Origin: Ralstonia sp. UBA689
GTDB taxonomy: Bacteria; Pseudomonadota; Gammaproteobacteria; Burkholderiales; Burkholderiaceae
Direction: 5' to 3'
Length of the DNA stretch: 64,000 bases
Assembly: GCF_002298975.1 (NCBI RefSeq)
Contig: NZ_DBMV01000030.1
Span: 1 to 64,000 of the forward strand
In this document: in pieces, positions 41,403-49,777 of the stretch
Layout of the letters: the number at the start of each line of letters is the position of its first letter
Numbering within the stretch: position 1 is the first letter of the stretch
Position numbers and translations under genes: made by a program
Notes under the pieces: model-generated
What the model was told of the DNA's origin: nothing
Seen by the model: only the letters and a program-made list of their open reading frames with translations
Database searches by the model: none

Positions 41403-42407
41403 ATGAAAACCGATTCCCTTTTCCGCTTCACCCTCGGCATGCGCCGTATTGCAGGCGCAGCGCTTGCGGCCTGCATGGCCATGGCGCCGCCGCCAGCCGT
41501 CGCCGTGCTGAGCAACGCCACCCACGCCACGCGGCACCCCGCTGCAACGGCCTTGTCTGCCGATGGCCCTTGGGTGCCCGACGACCAGGGCGCACGCATG
41601 GCTTTCGGCGACATCGAATCGAACCTGCGCGACGAGCTTGAAGCGGCCGCCGTGCCGGACCACGTTGTGGCGGAAGTCGAGCGCTTGTTTGGCACGCGTG
41701 CGGATCTGAAGGCGCCGGGCCTGCCGGGCGATTACTTCCGGTTGATCTACGAACCGATTCGGCTGCACGAGAAGGCCGGGGCAGGCAAACAGATTGCGGC
41801 GGCGGAGATTGTGCTGGGCGGCCGGCAGATGACCGCTGTCCGATTTGCTGCCCCTGGCCGAACCACGAACCACTATTACACGTTCGATGGCCAGCCGCTC
41901 CTGAACAAGCGCTTCACGACGCCGGTCAAGCGCGCGCGCCTGACTTCGCCGTTCGGGATGCGCACGCACCCCATTACCGGCGTGCCACATGGCCATTCAG
42001 GGACGGACTTTGCCGCGCCAATTGGCACGCCTGTTGGTGCAGCGGCACCAGGCATAGTCCGTTTTGTGGGCACCGAGCGCGGCTACGGCAAGCATGTCGT
42101 CGTCAACCACGCAGACGGGTATTCAACGCTGTATGCGCATTTGTCCGCATTTGCGCCGGGCATCCGTGCGGGGGCCAAGGTTGCGCGGGGGCAAAAGCTG
42201 GGCGCTGTCGGAAAGACGGGCATGGCGACCGGGCCGCATCTGCACTTCGAGGTGCGGGTCGATAACCAACCGACCGACCCGATTGCCGAGTTGCACAAAC
42301 CCGGCGGACACGCCATCACGGCAACAGCACGCGCAGCGTTCACGCGCACGGTGGAGAAGGCACGCGCTTGGTTTGCAATGCTGCCGTCCGACACCGGGAA
42401 TGCGTAA
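41403..42407 (+). CDS. M23 family metallopeptidase (LytM domain), exported
   Basis: The 334-residue protein is exported. Its LytM domain (about 180-300) carries the zinc residues in GMRTHPITGVPHGHSGTDFAAP and HLHFEVRVD, complete for an active endopeptidase that cuts peptidoglycan cross-bridges. The N-terminus has a signal with cleavage near AVA at about 34, but LAAC at residues 21-24 also fits a lipobox, so it may be a lipoprotein. A short region before the domain resembles the OapA/opacity extension of such peptidases. The start at 41403 gives the charged n-region MKTDSLFR. Confidence 0.9.
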   Translation: MKTDSLFRFTLGMRRIAGAALAACMAMAPPPAVAVLSNATHATRHPAATALSADGPWVPDDQGARMAFGDIESNLRDELEAAAVPDHVVAEVERLFGTRADLKAPGLPGDYFRLIYEPIRLHEKAGAGKQIAAAEIVLGGRQMTAVRFAAPGRTTNHYYTFDGQPLLNKRFTTPVKRARLTSPFGMRTHPITGVPHGHSGTDFAAPIGTPVGAAAPGIVRFVGTERGYGKHVVVNHADGYSTLYAHLSAFAPGIRAGAKVARGQKLGAVGKTGMATGPHLHFEVRVDNQPTDPIAELHKPGGHAITATARAAFTRTVEKARAWFAMLPSDTGNA

Positions 42408-42451
42408 CGCCTGCGGTCTGCCACCAACCGCCAACGACTGCGTTTCTGTCT

Positions 42452-43270
42452 TTAAGGCGTGTCAGCCTGGGTGACCGTGTCGAGCACGCCCAGATAGCGC
42501 GTCTCTCCGATCTGCCCCTCGGCATTGAAACGGCGCTCGGTCACGTCGAAGCAGCCATCGTGGCGGATGCGCATCACGGTGCTGGCCCGTGTGCCATAAC
42601 GCGGCGAGCGGATGAACGCGGCGGAGAGCAGCTTTTCCCACTCCGGCGCCACGCCTGTGGCGGGCAGGGCGCCGGTAGGGGCTTCTCGCGTTTCCGCCAG
42701 CAGGTCGAGGTAGCGGGTGACGTCAAGCGCATTGCCATGCCGCCCCGTGTCTGCGGCCAGCGCTTCGGCAAAGGCGGCCATGCGGTGCCGCACCTTGAAC
42801 CATGGCGTATCGAGCAGGGCATTGGACAGCCCATACAGACCGGGCGCGAGCTTGCGCGGGGCGTCGGCGCGGTTGCTGGTCCACCAGAGTTCGTCGCGCG
42901 TGGCGGTCAGCAGGTTGTAGCCGTTATAGGCGCCGTTGCGAGCGGTGAGGCTGTCGAGATACGTCGGGATCGATGTCTCTTCGGTCGTCAGAAAATTGGC
43001 GACGAGCTCGCCGCGCGAGCGTGCATCGGGGCGGCGTTCGGACGGTGCGCGGTAGTTGGTCAGCGCCGCAAAGCGCCCGTCGCGCGTCATACCCATCCAC
43101 GTGCCTGCGTGACCGACCACCTCGGCCAAGTCGCGCCCAGCCAGCACGTTGGGCGCGTCGCTCCACCACGCCAGCGGCGCGGCAGGGCGGTCATAGAATT
43201 CGTCCCGGTTGGCGGCCACCACCAGCGCGTAGGCGGGGTGGGCGTGCCAGGCCGTGAGAATCAGGCACAT
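42452..43270 (-). CDS. NRDE family protein (TANGO2-like)
   Basis: The 272-residue protein has the family name motif in NRDEFYDRP at about residues 21-29 and cysteine 2 directly after the start methionine (MCLILTAWHAHP), consistent with the Ntn-hydrolase-like fold. FAALTNYRAP and GLSNALLDTPW are further hallmarks. Human TANGO2 is linked to heme and lipid handling; the bacterial role is unknown. The start at 43270 was fixed by the MC opening and by AAAGGAAG upstream. Confidence 0.9.
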   Translation of the reverse strand: MCLILTAWHAHPAYALVVAANRDEFYDRPAAPLAWWSDAPNVLAGRDLAEVVGHAGTWMGMTRDGRFAALTNYRAPSERRPDARSRGELVANFLTTEETSIPTYLDSLTARNGAYNGYNLLTATRDELWWTSNRADAPRKLAPGLYGLSNALLDTPWFKVRHRMAAFAEALAADTGRHGNALDVTRYLDLLAETREAPTGALPATGVAPEWEKLLSAAFIRSPRYGTRASTVMRIRHDGCFDVTERRFNAEGQIGETRYLGVLDTVTQADTP

Positions 43271-43401
43271 ATGAGCACTTCCTTTGAACATGCTGCGCGA
43301 CGATCGATGTGACGACCTGTGTCGCGCAGGCTTCGGCCAAGCATAGCAGCCTGCCGGATTTTTGCGATGACGATTGCGGTGAGGTGCTCTCGGTGGCGCG
43401 G

Positions 43402-43692
43402 TCAACCACTTTCGAGATCGGCGAAAAGCTCCGCGTGGCGTTCACCGGCGACGAATTGGCGCGGGCCGCCGGTTTCCCACAGGCCGGCCAGCGTGGCGGC
43501 AAAGGCGGGCGGAATGTCGTGATAGCACTCCATCCACGTGGCTTGGCCATCGCTTATTTCGGGGCGCCGCATCAGCGTGCCGGCCACGCCGGTGGCTTCT
43601 TCCACGGTGTCGAGCCAGCGCTGCCAGCGCGGCAGGGCTCGCTCGGCGTCGCGCTCGGCGATGCGGAAGTAGACGAACAGGTGGTCGGCCAT
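43402..43692 (-). CDS. DUF4936 family protein
   Basis: This 96-residue protein begins MADHLFVYFRIAERDAE and has the DUF4936 pattern, including TLMRRPE and TWMECYHDIP. It resembles a small ferredoxin-like fold with a conserved tyrosine and cysteine pair in ECYH. Its function is unknown. It follows ygfZ by 22 bases on the same strand, an arrangement I associate with Burkholderiaceae, so a link to ygfZ function is possible. Confidence 0.85.
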   Translation of the reverse strand: MADHLFVYFRIAERDAERALPRWQRWLDTVEEATGVAGTLMRRPEISDGQATWMECYHDIPPAFAATLAGLWETGGPRQFVAGERHAELFADLESG

Positions 43693-43714
43693 GATGGGTA
43701 CTCAGGCTCCGATA

Positions 43715-44755
43715 TCAGGCGCTTTCCGCCGTGGGAATCGTGTACGGCAGGCCTTGCAGCGTCAGCACCGGGCCATCTGTCGTGGCCAGGTGGATGACCG
43801 ATTCGATCGCATCGAGTTTCAGCTCGACCAGCAGGTCGGTGCCGCCATCTGGTGCCATGGCCGCGTTGACGACCATGCCGCATGGCTGGTTGGGGTCGGT
43901 GTCGCTGTAGACTTCGGCGCCGGCGGAGGTGGGCGCCTTTACGTGAGCGCGGTGCATGCGCCGCTTGAGCGTACCGCGATACTGGCTGCGCGCCACAACC
44001 TCCTGCCCCGGGTAGCAGCCTTTGCGGAAATCGACGCCGCCCACCAGTTCGAGGTTCACCATCTGCGGCACGAACTGTTCCTGCGTGGGCAGGGTGATTT
44101 GCGGCACACCCGCCTGCAGGCTGAGCCAATCCCAGACTTCCGTGCCGACCAACGACAGGCGCGATGAGAGCGTCTTCCAGGCGTGCTGGAAGTGCTCGGC
44201 ATGCACCATCCACTGATAGCGCGGGCGGCCGTCGGTATCAGGCAGGCGGATCACCGCGCCGACTTGCTGGCCGACCGTGCCCGGCTGTTGCGCAACGGCA
44301 TAGACGGCGTCCGGCTCGGGCAGCACGGCACCGGCCTCGCGCAGCGCATCCGCCGCACCCGGCCCGGCGACGCCGATGGCAATGAACTCGTCCATCGGGC
44401 GCAGCTTGGCCTTGGCGCGCAGCACGAACATCGACAGCCGCTTGGTCAGTGCCGGGGCGATCAGCTTGTCGGCCTGCAGCACGATCGTATCGGCCTGGCG
44501 CCACATCAGCAGTGTGGCGAGCAGGCGGCCCTTGGGCGAGCAGTAGCCGGACAGGCGCGCCTGGTCCAAGCCCAGGCCCGTCACTGCATTGGTCAGTTGG
44601 TTGTGGAGAAATTCGGCGGCATCGGCGCCTTCGACGGCGATGCGCGCAAGATTGGTCGGCGGGCAGAGAACGCTGCCGCGCGCTGCGGCGTCAAACTGTA
44701 CGTCGAGCGGCGGAAAGCTGAGCGTATCGACGAAATCCTGGAAAACGTCATTCAT
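43715..44755 (-). CDS. ygfZ: Folate-binding protein YgfZ (Fe-S cluster maintenance)
   Basis: The 346-residue GcvT-like protein has the YgfZ signature KGCYPGQE at residues 245-252, whose cysteine 247 is needed for function. YgfZ binds tetrahydrofolate and supports repair of oxidatively damaged Fe-S enzymes such as MiaB. The start at 44755 (MNDVFQDFV) was preferred to the open extension to 44890, which overlaps the mltG start. It diverges from mltG, with a 134-base promoter gap, and leads DUF4936. Confidence 0.95.
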   Translation of the reverse strand: MNDVFQDFVDTLSFPPLDVQFDAAARGSVLCPPTNLARIAVEGADAAEFLHNQLTNAVTGLGLDQARLSGYCSPKGRLLATLLMWRQADTIVLQADKLIAPALTKRLSMFVLRAKAKLRPMDEFIAIGVAGPGAADALREAGAVLPEPDAVYAVAQQPGTVGQQVGAVIRLPDTDGRPRYQWMVHAEHFQHAWKTLSSRLSLVGTEVWDWLSLQAGVPQITLPTQEQFVPQMVNLELVGGVDFRKGCYPGQEVVARSQYRGTLKRRMHRAHVKAPTSAGAEVYSDTDPNQPCGMVVNAAMAPDGGTDLLVELKLDAIESVIHLATTDGPVLTLQGLPYTIPTAESA

Positions 44756-44889
44756 GGTGTGCAGGCTGCCGGAGATTGACCCGGTATTATATGAGGCTGT
44801 CTGAAGGGCGGTTTGTGCCTTTTCAACCCATTTCAAGAGTGCGGACAAGCCCGCTGCCGGGCTGAATCCGCGCGCAAACTCGCAAGTCA

Positions 44890-45888
44890 ATGTTCTCTTT
44901 TCTCAAACGCTTGGTGCTGCTGGCGATCCTGATCGCGCTGGCGGCCGCGGGCGGCGTGGTGTGGTGGGCCCAGCAACCGGTGAGCCTGGCGGCCTCGCCG
45001 CAGGAAGTGGTGATCAAGCCGAACTCGAGCGTGATCTCGGTCGGGCGACAACTCGCGAGTGCAGGCGTGGGCGTCCAGCCGCAGTTGTTTTCGCTCGTGG
45101 CGCGTGCCACCGGCAATGCAAAGAGCCTGAAAGCCGGTGGCTATGAGCTGGAGACGGGCGCTACGCCGCTGTCCATCCTCGGCAAGATGGCGCGCGGCGA
45201 AGTCACGCATTACGTCGTCACCGTCATCGAGGGCTGGAACATGCGTCAGATGCGTGCGGCGGTGGACGCCGAGCCCGCGCTCAGGCACGACACCGCGGGC
45301 CTGTCCGACGCCGATCTGATGCGCAAGATCGGCGCACCCGAGACCAATCCGGAAGGCCTGTTCTTCCCTGACACCTACCTGTTCGCGCGCGGCAGTTCCG
45401 ACGTGGAGCTTTATCGTCATGCCTACCAGGCCATGCAGAAGCGCCTGACCGACGCCTGGGCCAAGCGTGCACCCGACCTGCCATACAAGACGCCGTACGA
45501 GGCGCTGACCATGGCTTCCATCGTCGAGAAGGAAACCGGCCAAAAGCAAGACCGGCCGCTGGTCGCCTCGGTGTTCATCAACCGCCTGCGCAAGAACATG
45601 TTGCTGCAGACCGATCCGACGGTCATCTACGGTATTGGCGCTGGCTTTGACGGCAACTTGCGCAAGCGCGACCTGCTGGCCGACACGCCGTACAACACCT
45701 ACACGCGTATCGGCTTGCCGCCGACGCCGATCTCGCTGCCGGGCGTGGCATCGCTGCAAGCGGCGCTGAATCCGGCGCCCTCCGATGCGCTGTACTTCGT
45801 GGCGCGCGGCGATGGCAGCAGCCAGTTTTCGACCAACCTGACGGACCACAACCGGGCCGTCAACAAATACCAGCGCGGCCAACCATGA
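44890..45888 (+). CDS. mltG: Endolytic murein transglycosylase MltG
   Basis: MltG cuts nascent glycan strands and sets peptidoglycan chain length. The 332-residue product has an N-terminal membrane anchor (residues 7-27), a LysM-like region, and the YceG catalytic domain with glutamate 213 in ASIVEKETG, plus DPTVIYG and YNTYTRIGLPPTPIS. It acts in the inner membrane facing the periplasm. It overlaps tmk by 4 bases (ATGA). The block mltG-tmk-holB-pilZ-tatD has the same order as in Pseudomonas aeruginosa. Confidence 0.96.
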   Translation: MFSFLKRLVLLAILIALAAAGGVVWWAQQPVSLAASPQEVVIKPNSSVISVGRQLASAGVGVQPQLFSLVARATGNAKSLKAGGYELETGATPLSILGKMARGEVTHYVVTVIEGWNMRQMRAAVDAEPALRHDTAGLSDADLMRKIGAPETNPEGLFFPDTYLFARGSSDVELYRHAYQAMQKRLTDAWAKRAPDLPYKTPYEALTMASIVEKETGQKQDRPLVASVFINRLRKNMLLQTDPTVIYGIGAGFDGNLRKRDLLADTPYNTYTRIGLPPTPISLPGVASLQAALNPAPSDALYFVARGDGSSQFSTNLTDHNRAVNKYQRGQP

Positions 45889-46502
45889 CCGGCAAGTTCA
45901 TCACATTCGAAGGCATCGACGGTGCGGGCAAGAGCACGCACCTGGCGTGGTTCGCGCAGCAGTTGCAGACCAAATTGGCGCCGCAGGGCAAAAAGGTGGT
46001 CGTCACGAGGGAGCCGGGCGGCACGCCTTTGGGCGAGCGCCTGCGCGAGGTGCTGCTGCACGAGCGCATGCATCTGGAAACGGAAGCTCTGCTGATGTTT
46101 GCTGGCCGCCGAGAGCACATCGCCGAGGTGATCCAGCCCGCGCTCGATCGCGGTGACTGGGTCATTTCCGACCGCTTCACCGACGCCACTTTCGCCTATC
46201 AGGGCGGGGGCAGGGGGCTGGCCATCGACCGGCTGGAAGCGCTGGAGCAATGGGTGCAGCAGGGCCTGCAGCCGACCAAGACCATCCTCTTCGACCTGGC
46301 GCCCGAGATTGCGGCTGCGCGCTTGGCCGATGCCCGCACGCCCGACAAGTTCGAAGCCGAATCGGTCCAGTTTTTTCTGCGCACCCGTGCCGAATACCTG
46401 CGCAGGGCTGCCGCCGAGCCGCAGCGATTCGTCGTGCTGGATGCCAACCGCGAGCGAGGCGATATCCAGAAAGACTTAGAGAAATTGCTCGCAACACTCT
46501 GA
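45885..46502 (+). CDS. tmk: Thymidylate kinase
   Basis: Tmk phosphorylates dTMP to dTDP. The 205-residue protein has the P-loop FEGIDGAGKST (residues 8-18), REPGGTPLGERLR, and the DR motif SDRFTDATFAYQGGGRG. The lid region with LADARTPDKFE follows. It is a cytosolic homodimer. The start overlaps the mltG stop. holB begins 81 bases later. Confidence 0.97.
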   Translation: MTGKFITFEGIDGAGKSTHLAWFAQQLQTKLAPQGKKVVVTREPGGTPLGERLREVLLHERMHLETEALLMFAGRREHIAEVIQPALDRGDWVISDRFTDATFAYQGGGRGLAIDRLEALEQWVQQGLQPTKTILFDLAPEIAAARLADARTPDKFEAESVQFFLRTRAEYLRRAAAEPQRFVVLDANRERGDIQKDLEKLLATL

Positions 46503-46583
46503 TTCTGCAGGTAATTTCCGATACAGAAATAATGGTTTCACGGCAATATTTCGCATCAACAATCTGACGTAACTCATTGATTC

Positions 46584-47594
46584 ATGATGCTTTATCCTTG
46601 GCAATCTGCTGATTGGGCACATCTGCAGGCAATGCGGGCCAAGCTGCCGCACGCCATCCTGCTGAATGGCCAGGCCGGCACGGGCAAGCGCGATTTCGCC
46701 ATGCACTTCGCGCAGGGTCTGCTGTGCGATACGCCCGCCGCTGACGGCCAATCCTGCGGAACGTGCGCCGCATGCAACTGGTTTGCCCAGGGCAACCACC
46801 CGGATTTTCACCTCGTGCGCCCCGAGGCCATGGAAGACGCGCCCGAGACCGAGAAAGACGCCGAGGGCAAGAAGAAGGCGCCCAGCAAGATCATCCGCAT
46901 GGAGCAGGTGCGTAACCTGATCGAAGCCATTGGCGTGGGCACGCACCGGGCGGGCTTGCGCGTGGTGGTGCTGTATCCGCTGGAGGCGCTGCAGACCGAG
47001 GGCGCCAACGCACTGCTCAAGACGCTGGAAGAGCCGCCGCAGGACACGATTTTCCTGCTGGTGACGGACCGCATCGACCGCATCCTGCCGACCATCCTGT
47101 CGCGCTGCCGGCAGTTTCCGCTGCAGCCGCCACAGCCGGAGGCCGCTCGCCAGTGGCTGGAGCGGCAGGGCGTGCCGCATGCGCAAAGCCTGCTGGCCGA
47201 GTACGGCAACGCACCGCTTGCGGCGTTGGCTGCTGCGGAGTCCGAAGACCGGCCGCTGCTGCAGTTTCTGCTCGAACAGCTTGGGCAGGGCCCGAAGCTG
47301 GATGCGCTCGGCACGGCCGATCATTTACAGAAATTGTCGGTTCCAGCCGTTCTCAGTACCATGCACCGATGGGTCTTTGATCTGATGGCAGCACGGCTGG
47401 CGGGGCGCCCGCGCTATTTCCCCGCTCAGCGAGACGCGCTGCAGCGCTGCGCGAACGCCATCCCGCTGGACCGCCTGGAACGTTTTGCGCGCGCCTTACC
47501 CGGGCGGCGCCGCACGGAACAGCATCCGCTAGCCGCACGGCTCGTCATCGAAAGCCTTTTGCTGGATTACCGGCAGCTCTTTGCGGCTGCCTGA
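46584..47594 (+). CDS. holB: DNA polymerase III subunit delta'
   Basis: The 336-residue clamp-loader subunit has LLNGQAGTGKRDFAMHFAQGLLC at 30-52, a degenerate nucleotide loop, then the zinc-binding cysteines of SCGTCAACNWF, and the SRC motif ILSRCRQF. It joins delta and tau/gamma to load the sliding clamp. Two consecutive ATG codons occur at 46584 and 46587; either may serve, and no strong ribosome site is present. The C-terminal domain is typical of the family. Confidence 0.95.
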   Translation: MMLYPWQSADWAHLQAMRAKLPHAILLNGQAGTGKRDFAMHFAQGLLCDTPAADGQSCGTCAACNWFAQGNHPDFHLVRPEAMEDAPETEKDAEGKKKAPSKIIRMEQVRNLIEAIGVGTHRAGLRVVVLYPLEALQTEGANALLKTLEEPPQDTIFLLVTDRIDRILPTILSRCRQFPLQPPQPEAARQWLERQGVPHAQSLLAEYGNAPLAALAAAESEDRPLLQFLLEQLGQGPKLDALGTADHLQKLSVPAVLSTMHRWVFDLMAARLAGRPRYFPAQRDALQRCANAIPLDRLERFARALPGRRRTEQHPLAARLVIESLLLDYRQLFAAA

Positions 47595-47615
47595 ACCTGA
47601 ACTCTTGGAACTTCT

Positions 47616-48035
47616 GTGAGCACTGCACCCCTTCGTACACCCGGTATGCCGGTCACCCCTGGCGCTCCTGCTGCACCCGGCATGGCGACTGGCGCTCCGA
47701 CGCGCCCGGGTATCGTCTCGCTGGCCATCAAGGACGAGGCGGGCCTGTATGCCGCCTATATGCCGTTCCTGAAGAACGGCGGCATCTTCGTGCCGACCCA
47801 GCGCCCGTACCGCATTGGCGAGGATGTCTTCCTGGTGCTCTCGTTGCTGGATCGCCCGCAGAAGTACCAGGTGGCTGGCAAGGTGGCCTGGATCACCCCG
47901 GTGGGCACGCCCAACAAGACGCCGGGCATCGGCGTGCACCTGGGCGAGGATGAGCCTGGCCGCGTACTGCGCCGCGTGGTGGAGGAGATTCTCGGCAAGG
48001 CAATGGGCTCCCAACGGTCTACCCAGACGCTTTGA
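47616..48035 (+). CDS. pilZ: PilZ domain protein, type IV pilus biogenesis
   Basis: The 139-residue product has a proline/alanine-rich N-terminal tail (residues 1-33) and a PilZ domain with YMPFLKNGGIFVPT, RIGEDVFLVLSLLD and GIGVHLGE. The position between holB and tatD matches pilZ of Pseudomonas aeruginosa, which is needed for type IV pilus assembly and does not bind cyclic di-GMP. The canonical RxxxR and D/NxSxxG binding motifs are also not seen here. The start is a GTG at 47616. Confidence 0.9.
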   Translation: MSTAPLRTPGMPVTPGAPAAPGMATGAPTRPGIVSLAIKDEAGLYAAYMPFLKNGGIFVPTQRPYRIGEDVFLVLSLLDRPQKYQVAGKVAWITPVGTPNKTPGIGVHLGEDEPGRVLRRVVEEILGKAMGSQRSTQTL

Positions 48036-48047
48036 CGCTTTCTGACG

Positions 48048-48068
48048 CAGCGCATGAAATCTGCGCTG
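48048..48068 (+). terminator. Short hairpin after pilZ
   Basis: CAGCGCA and TGCGCTG form a perfect 7-bp stem with a 7-base loop, 12 bases past the pilZ stop and before tatD. There is no T-run. It may reduce rather than end transcription into tatD. Confidence 0.4.
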
Positions 48069-48086
48069 TAACACACTGATTATTCG

Positions 48087-48890
48087 ATGTTTGTTGATTC
48101 CCACTGCCATATCAACTTTCCGGATCTCCGGGCGCGCCTGCCTGAGTTGCTGACGCGCATGCGCGAGAACCGCGTCACGCACGCGCTGTGCATCTCTGTC
48201 ACGCTGGAAGACTTCCCGAGCGTGCTGGAGATTGCCGAGCAGGAACCGAACATCTACGCCACCGTGGGCGTGCACCCGGATGCCGAGGCCGACATCGAGG
48301 AAGGCACTCGCATTGAAGAGCCCACGCTGGAACGCCTGCTGGCGCTGGCCGATCACCCGCGCGTGGTCGGTATCGGCGAGACCGGACTCGACTACTACCG
48401 CCTGGGCGACCGCACGCTGGCCGACATGGAGTGGCAGCGCGAGCGCTTTCGCACGCATATCCGCGCGTCGAAGCAGACCGGCAAGCCGCTTGTGATCCAC
48501 ACACGCTCGGCCGCCGCGGACACGCTGGCCATCATGCGCGAGGAGGATGCCGAGGCCGCGCGCGGCGTGATGCACTGCTTTACCGAGAGCTGGGAGGTGG
48601 CCAAGGCCGCGCTGGACCTGGGCTTCTACATCTCGTTCTCGGGCATCGTGACGTTCAAGAACGCGGTGGACCTGCAGGAAACCGCCAAGAAGGTGCCGCT
48701 TGACCGCATGCTGATCGAGACCGATTCGCCGTACCTGGCGCCGGTGCCGTTTCGCGGCAAGACCAACGAGCCGGCCTATGTGCGCCACGTGGGCGAATTT
48801 CTTGCCACGCTGCGCGGCGAACCGCTGGACCGCATCGCCAGCGTAACTACCGAGAATTTTTTCAATCTATTCAATGCAATACCGCGATAA
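48087..48890 (+). CDS. tatD: TatD family metal-dependent hydrolase (DNase)
   Basis: The 267-residue TIM-barrel protein carries the metal ligands DSHCHINFP (residues 3-11), the glutamate of GIGETGLDYY, and histidines of VIHTR and MHCFTESWE, ending with ETDSPYLAPVPFRGK. TatD proteins are Mg-dependent 3-prime exonucleases acting on damaged DNA. The length is normal. It is the last of the conserved mltG block; the ankyrin gene follows, overlapping if its earliest start is used. Confidence 0.95.
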   Translation: MFVDSHCHINFPDLRARLPELLTRMRENRVTHALCISVTLEDFPSVLEIAEQEPNIYATVGVHPDAEADIEEGTRIEEPTLERLLALADHPRVVGIGETGLDYYRLGDRTLADMEWQRERFRTHIRASKQTGKPLVIHTRSAAADTLAIMREEDAEAARGVMHCFTESWEVAKAALDLGFYISFSGIVTFKNAVDLQETAKKVPLDRMLIETDSPYLAPVPFRGKTNEPAYVRHVGEFLATLRGEPLDRIASVTTENFFNLFNAIPR

Positions 48891-48903
48891 CTTGAAGCGC
48901 AAC

Positions 48904-49752
48904 ATGAAGCAAATCGCGCTGGCCGCCGGGCTGGTCGTAGCGTTTGCGGGCGCCGCACAGGCCACGCCGCAGGACGATCTGCGCGCCTCCGTCGAATACA
49001 ACCGGCCGGCCCTCGTGCAGAAGCTCGTCGCCCAGGGCGTCAATCCGAACCTGAATACGCGCGACGGTACGCCGCTGCTGGTGGATGCGCTCAAGGACAA
49101 GAACCTTGAGGTGGCCGAAGCGCTGATCCGCGCCAAGGGCCTGGACTTCGAGCGCACCAACGCCTCCGGCGAGAATGCGCTGATGATGGCCGCCTACCAG
49201 GGCCTGCTGCCGCTGGTGAAGCTGATGGTGGAAACGTACGACGTGGAGGTCAACAAGACCGGCTGGACCGCGCTGCACTACGCCGCCACCAACGGGTATG
49301 ACGACACCGTCAAATACCTGCTGGACCACGCCGCCTACATTGACGCCGAAAGCCCCAACGCCACCACGCCGCTGATGATGGCGGCCATGAGCGGCCACAT
49401 CACCACCGTCAAGTTGCTGTTGGACGAGGGCGCGGACATGAACCTGCGCAACCAGCAGAAGATGGACGTGATCGACTTTGCCAAGCGGTATCACCAGGAC
49501 GAGATTGCGGCGGGGCTGGAATCGCGCCGACGCAAGCTGGCAGAGCAGGCGGCTGCAGCCAAGGCGGCATCTGCGCCAGCCCAGTCCGGGCCGGTAGCTG
49601 CACAACCCGCCAAACCTGCGGTGCCCGCCATGCCGGCGCCGATGCAGGCACCCAAACCGGCCGCGGCGGCATCCAGCAACCGCGATGCGATCGGTACCTC
49701 AACCGACGCGCTGTTTGACAGCAACGACAACAAGCGCCTGCCCGGCAATTGA
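48904..49752 (+). CDS. Exported ankyrin repeat protein
   Basis: This 282-residue protein has a signal peptide (MKQIALAAGLVVAFAG, cleavage after AQA at 20) and about five ankyrin repeats at residues 30-190, such as NGYDDTVKYLLDHAA and SGHITTVKLLLDEGAD. The rest is an alanine/proline-rich tail of low complexity. Ankyrin repeats bind proteins; the partner is unknown. The start at 48904 was preferred because it gives a compact signal; an ATG at 48874 would add ten residues and overlap tatD by 17 bases. It may be co-transcribed with tatD. Confidence 0.85.
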   Translation: MKQIALAAGLVVAFAGAAQATPQDDLRASVEYNRPALVQKLVAQGVNPNLNTRDGTPLLVDALKDKNLEVAEALIRAKGLDFERTNASGENALMMAAYQGLLPLVKLMVETYDVEVNKTGWTALHYAATNGYDDTVKYLLDHAAYIDAESPNATTPLMMAAMSGHITTVKLLLDEGADMNLRNQQKMDVIDFAKRYHQDEIAAGLESRRRKLAEQAAAAKAASAPAQSGPVAAQPAKPAVPAMPAPMQAPKPAAAASSNRDAIGTSTDALFDSNDNKRLPGN

Positions 49753-49777
49753 CCCTCTCGGCCGGGCGTGGCCCTCG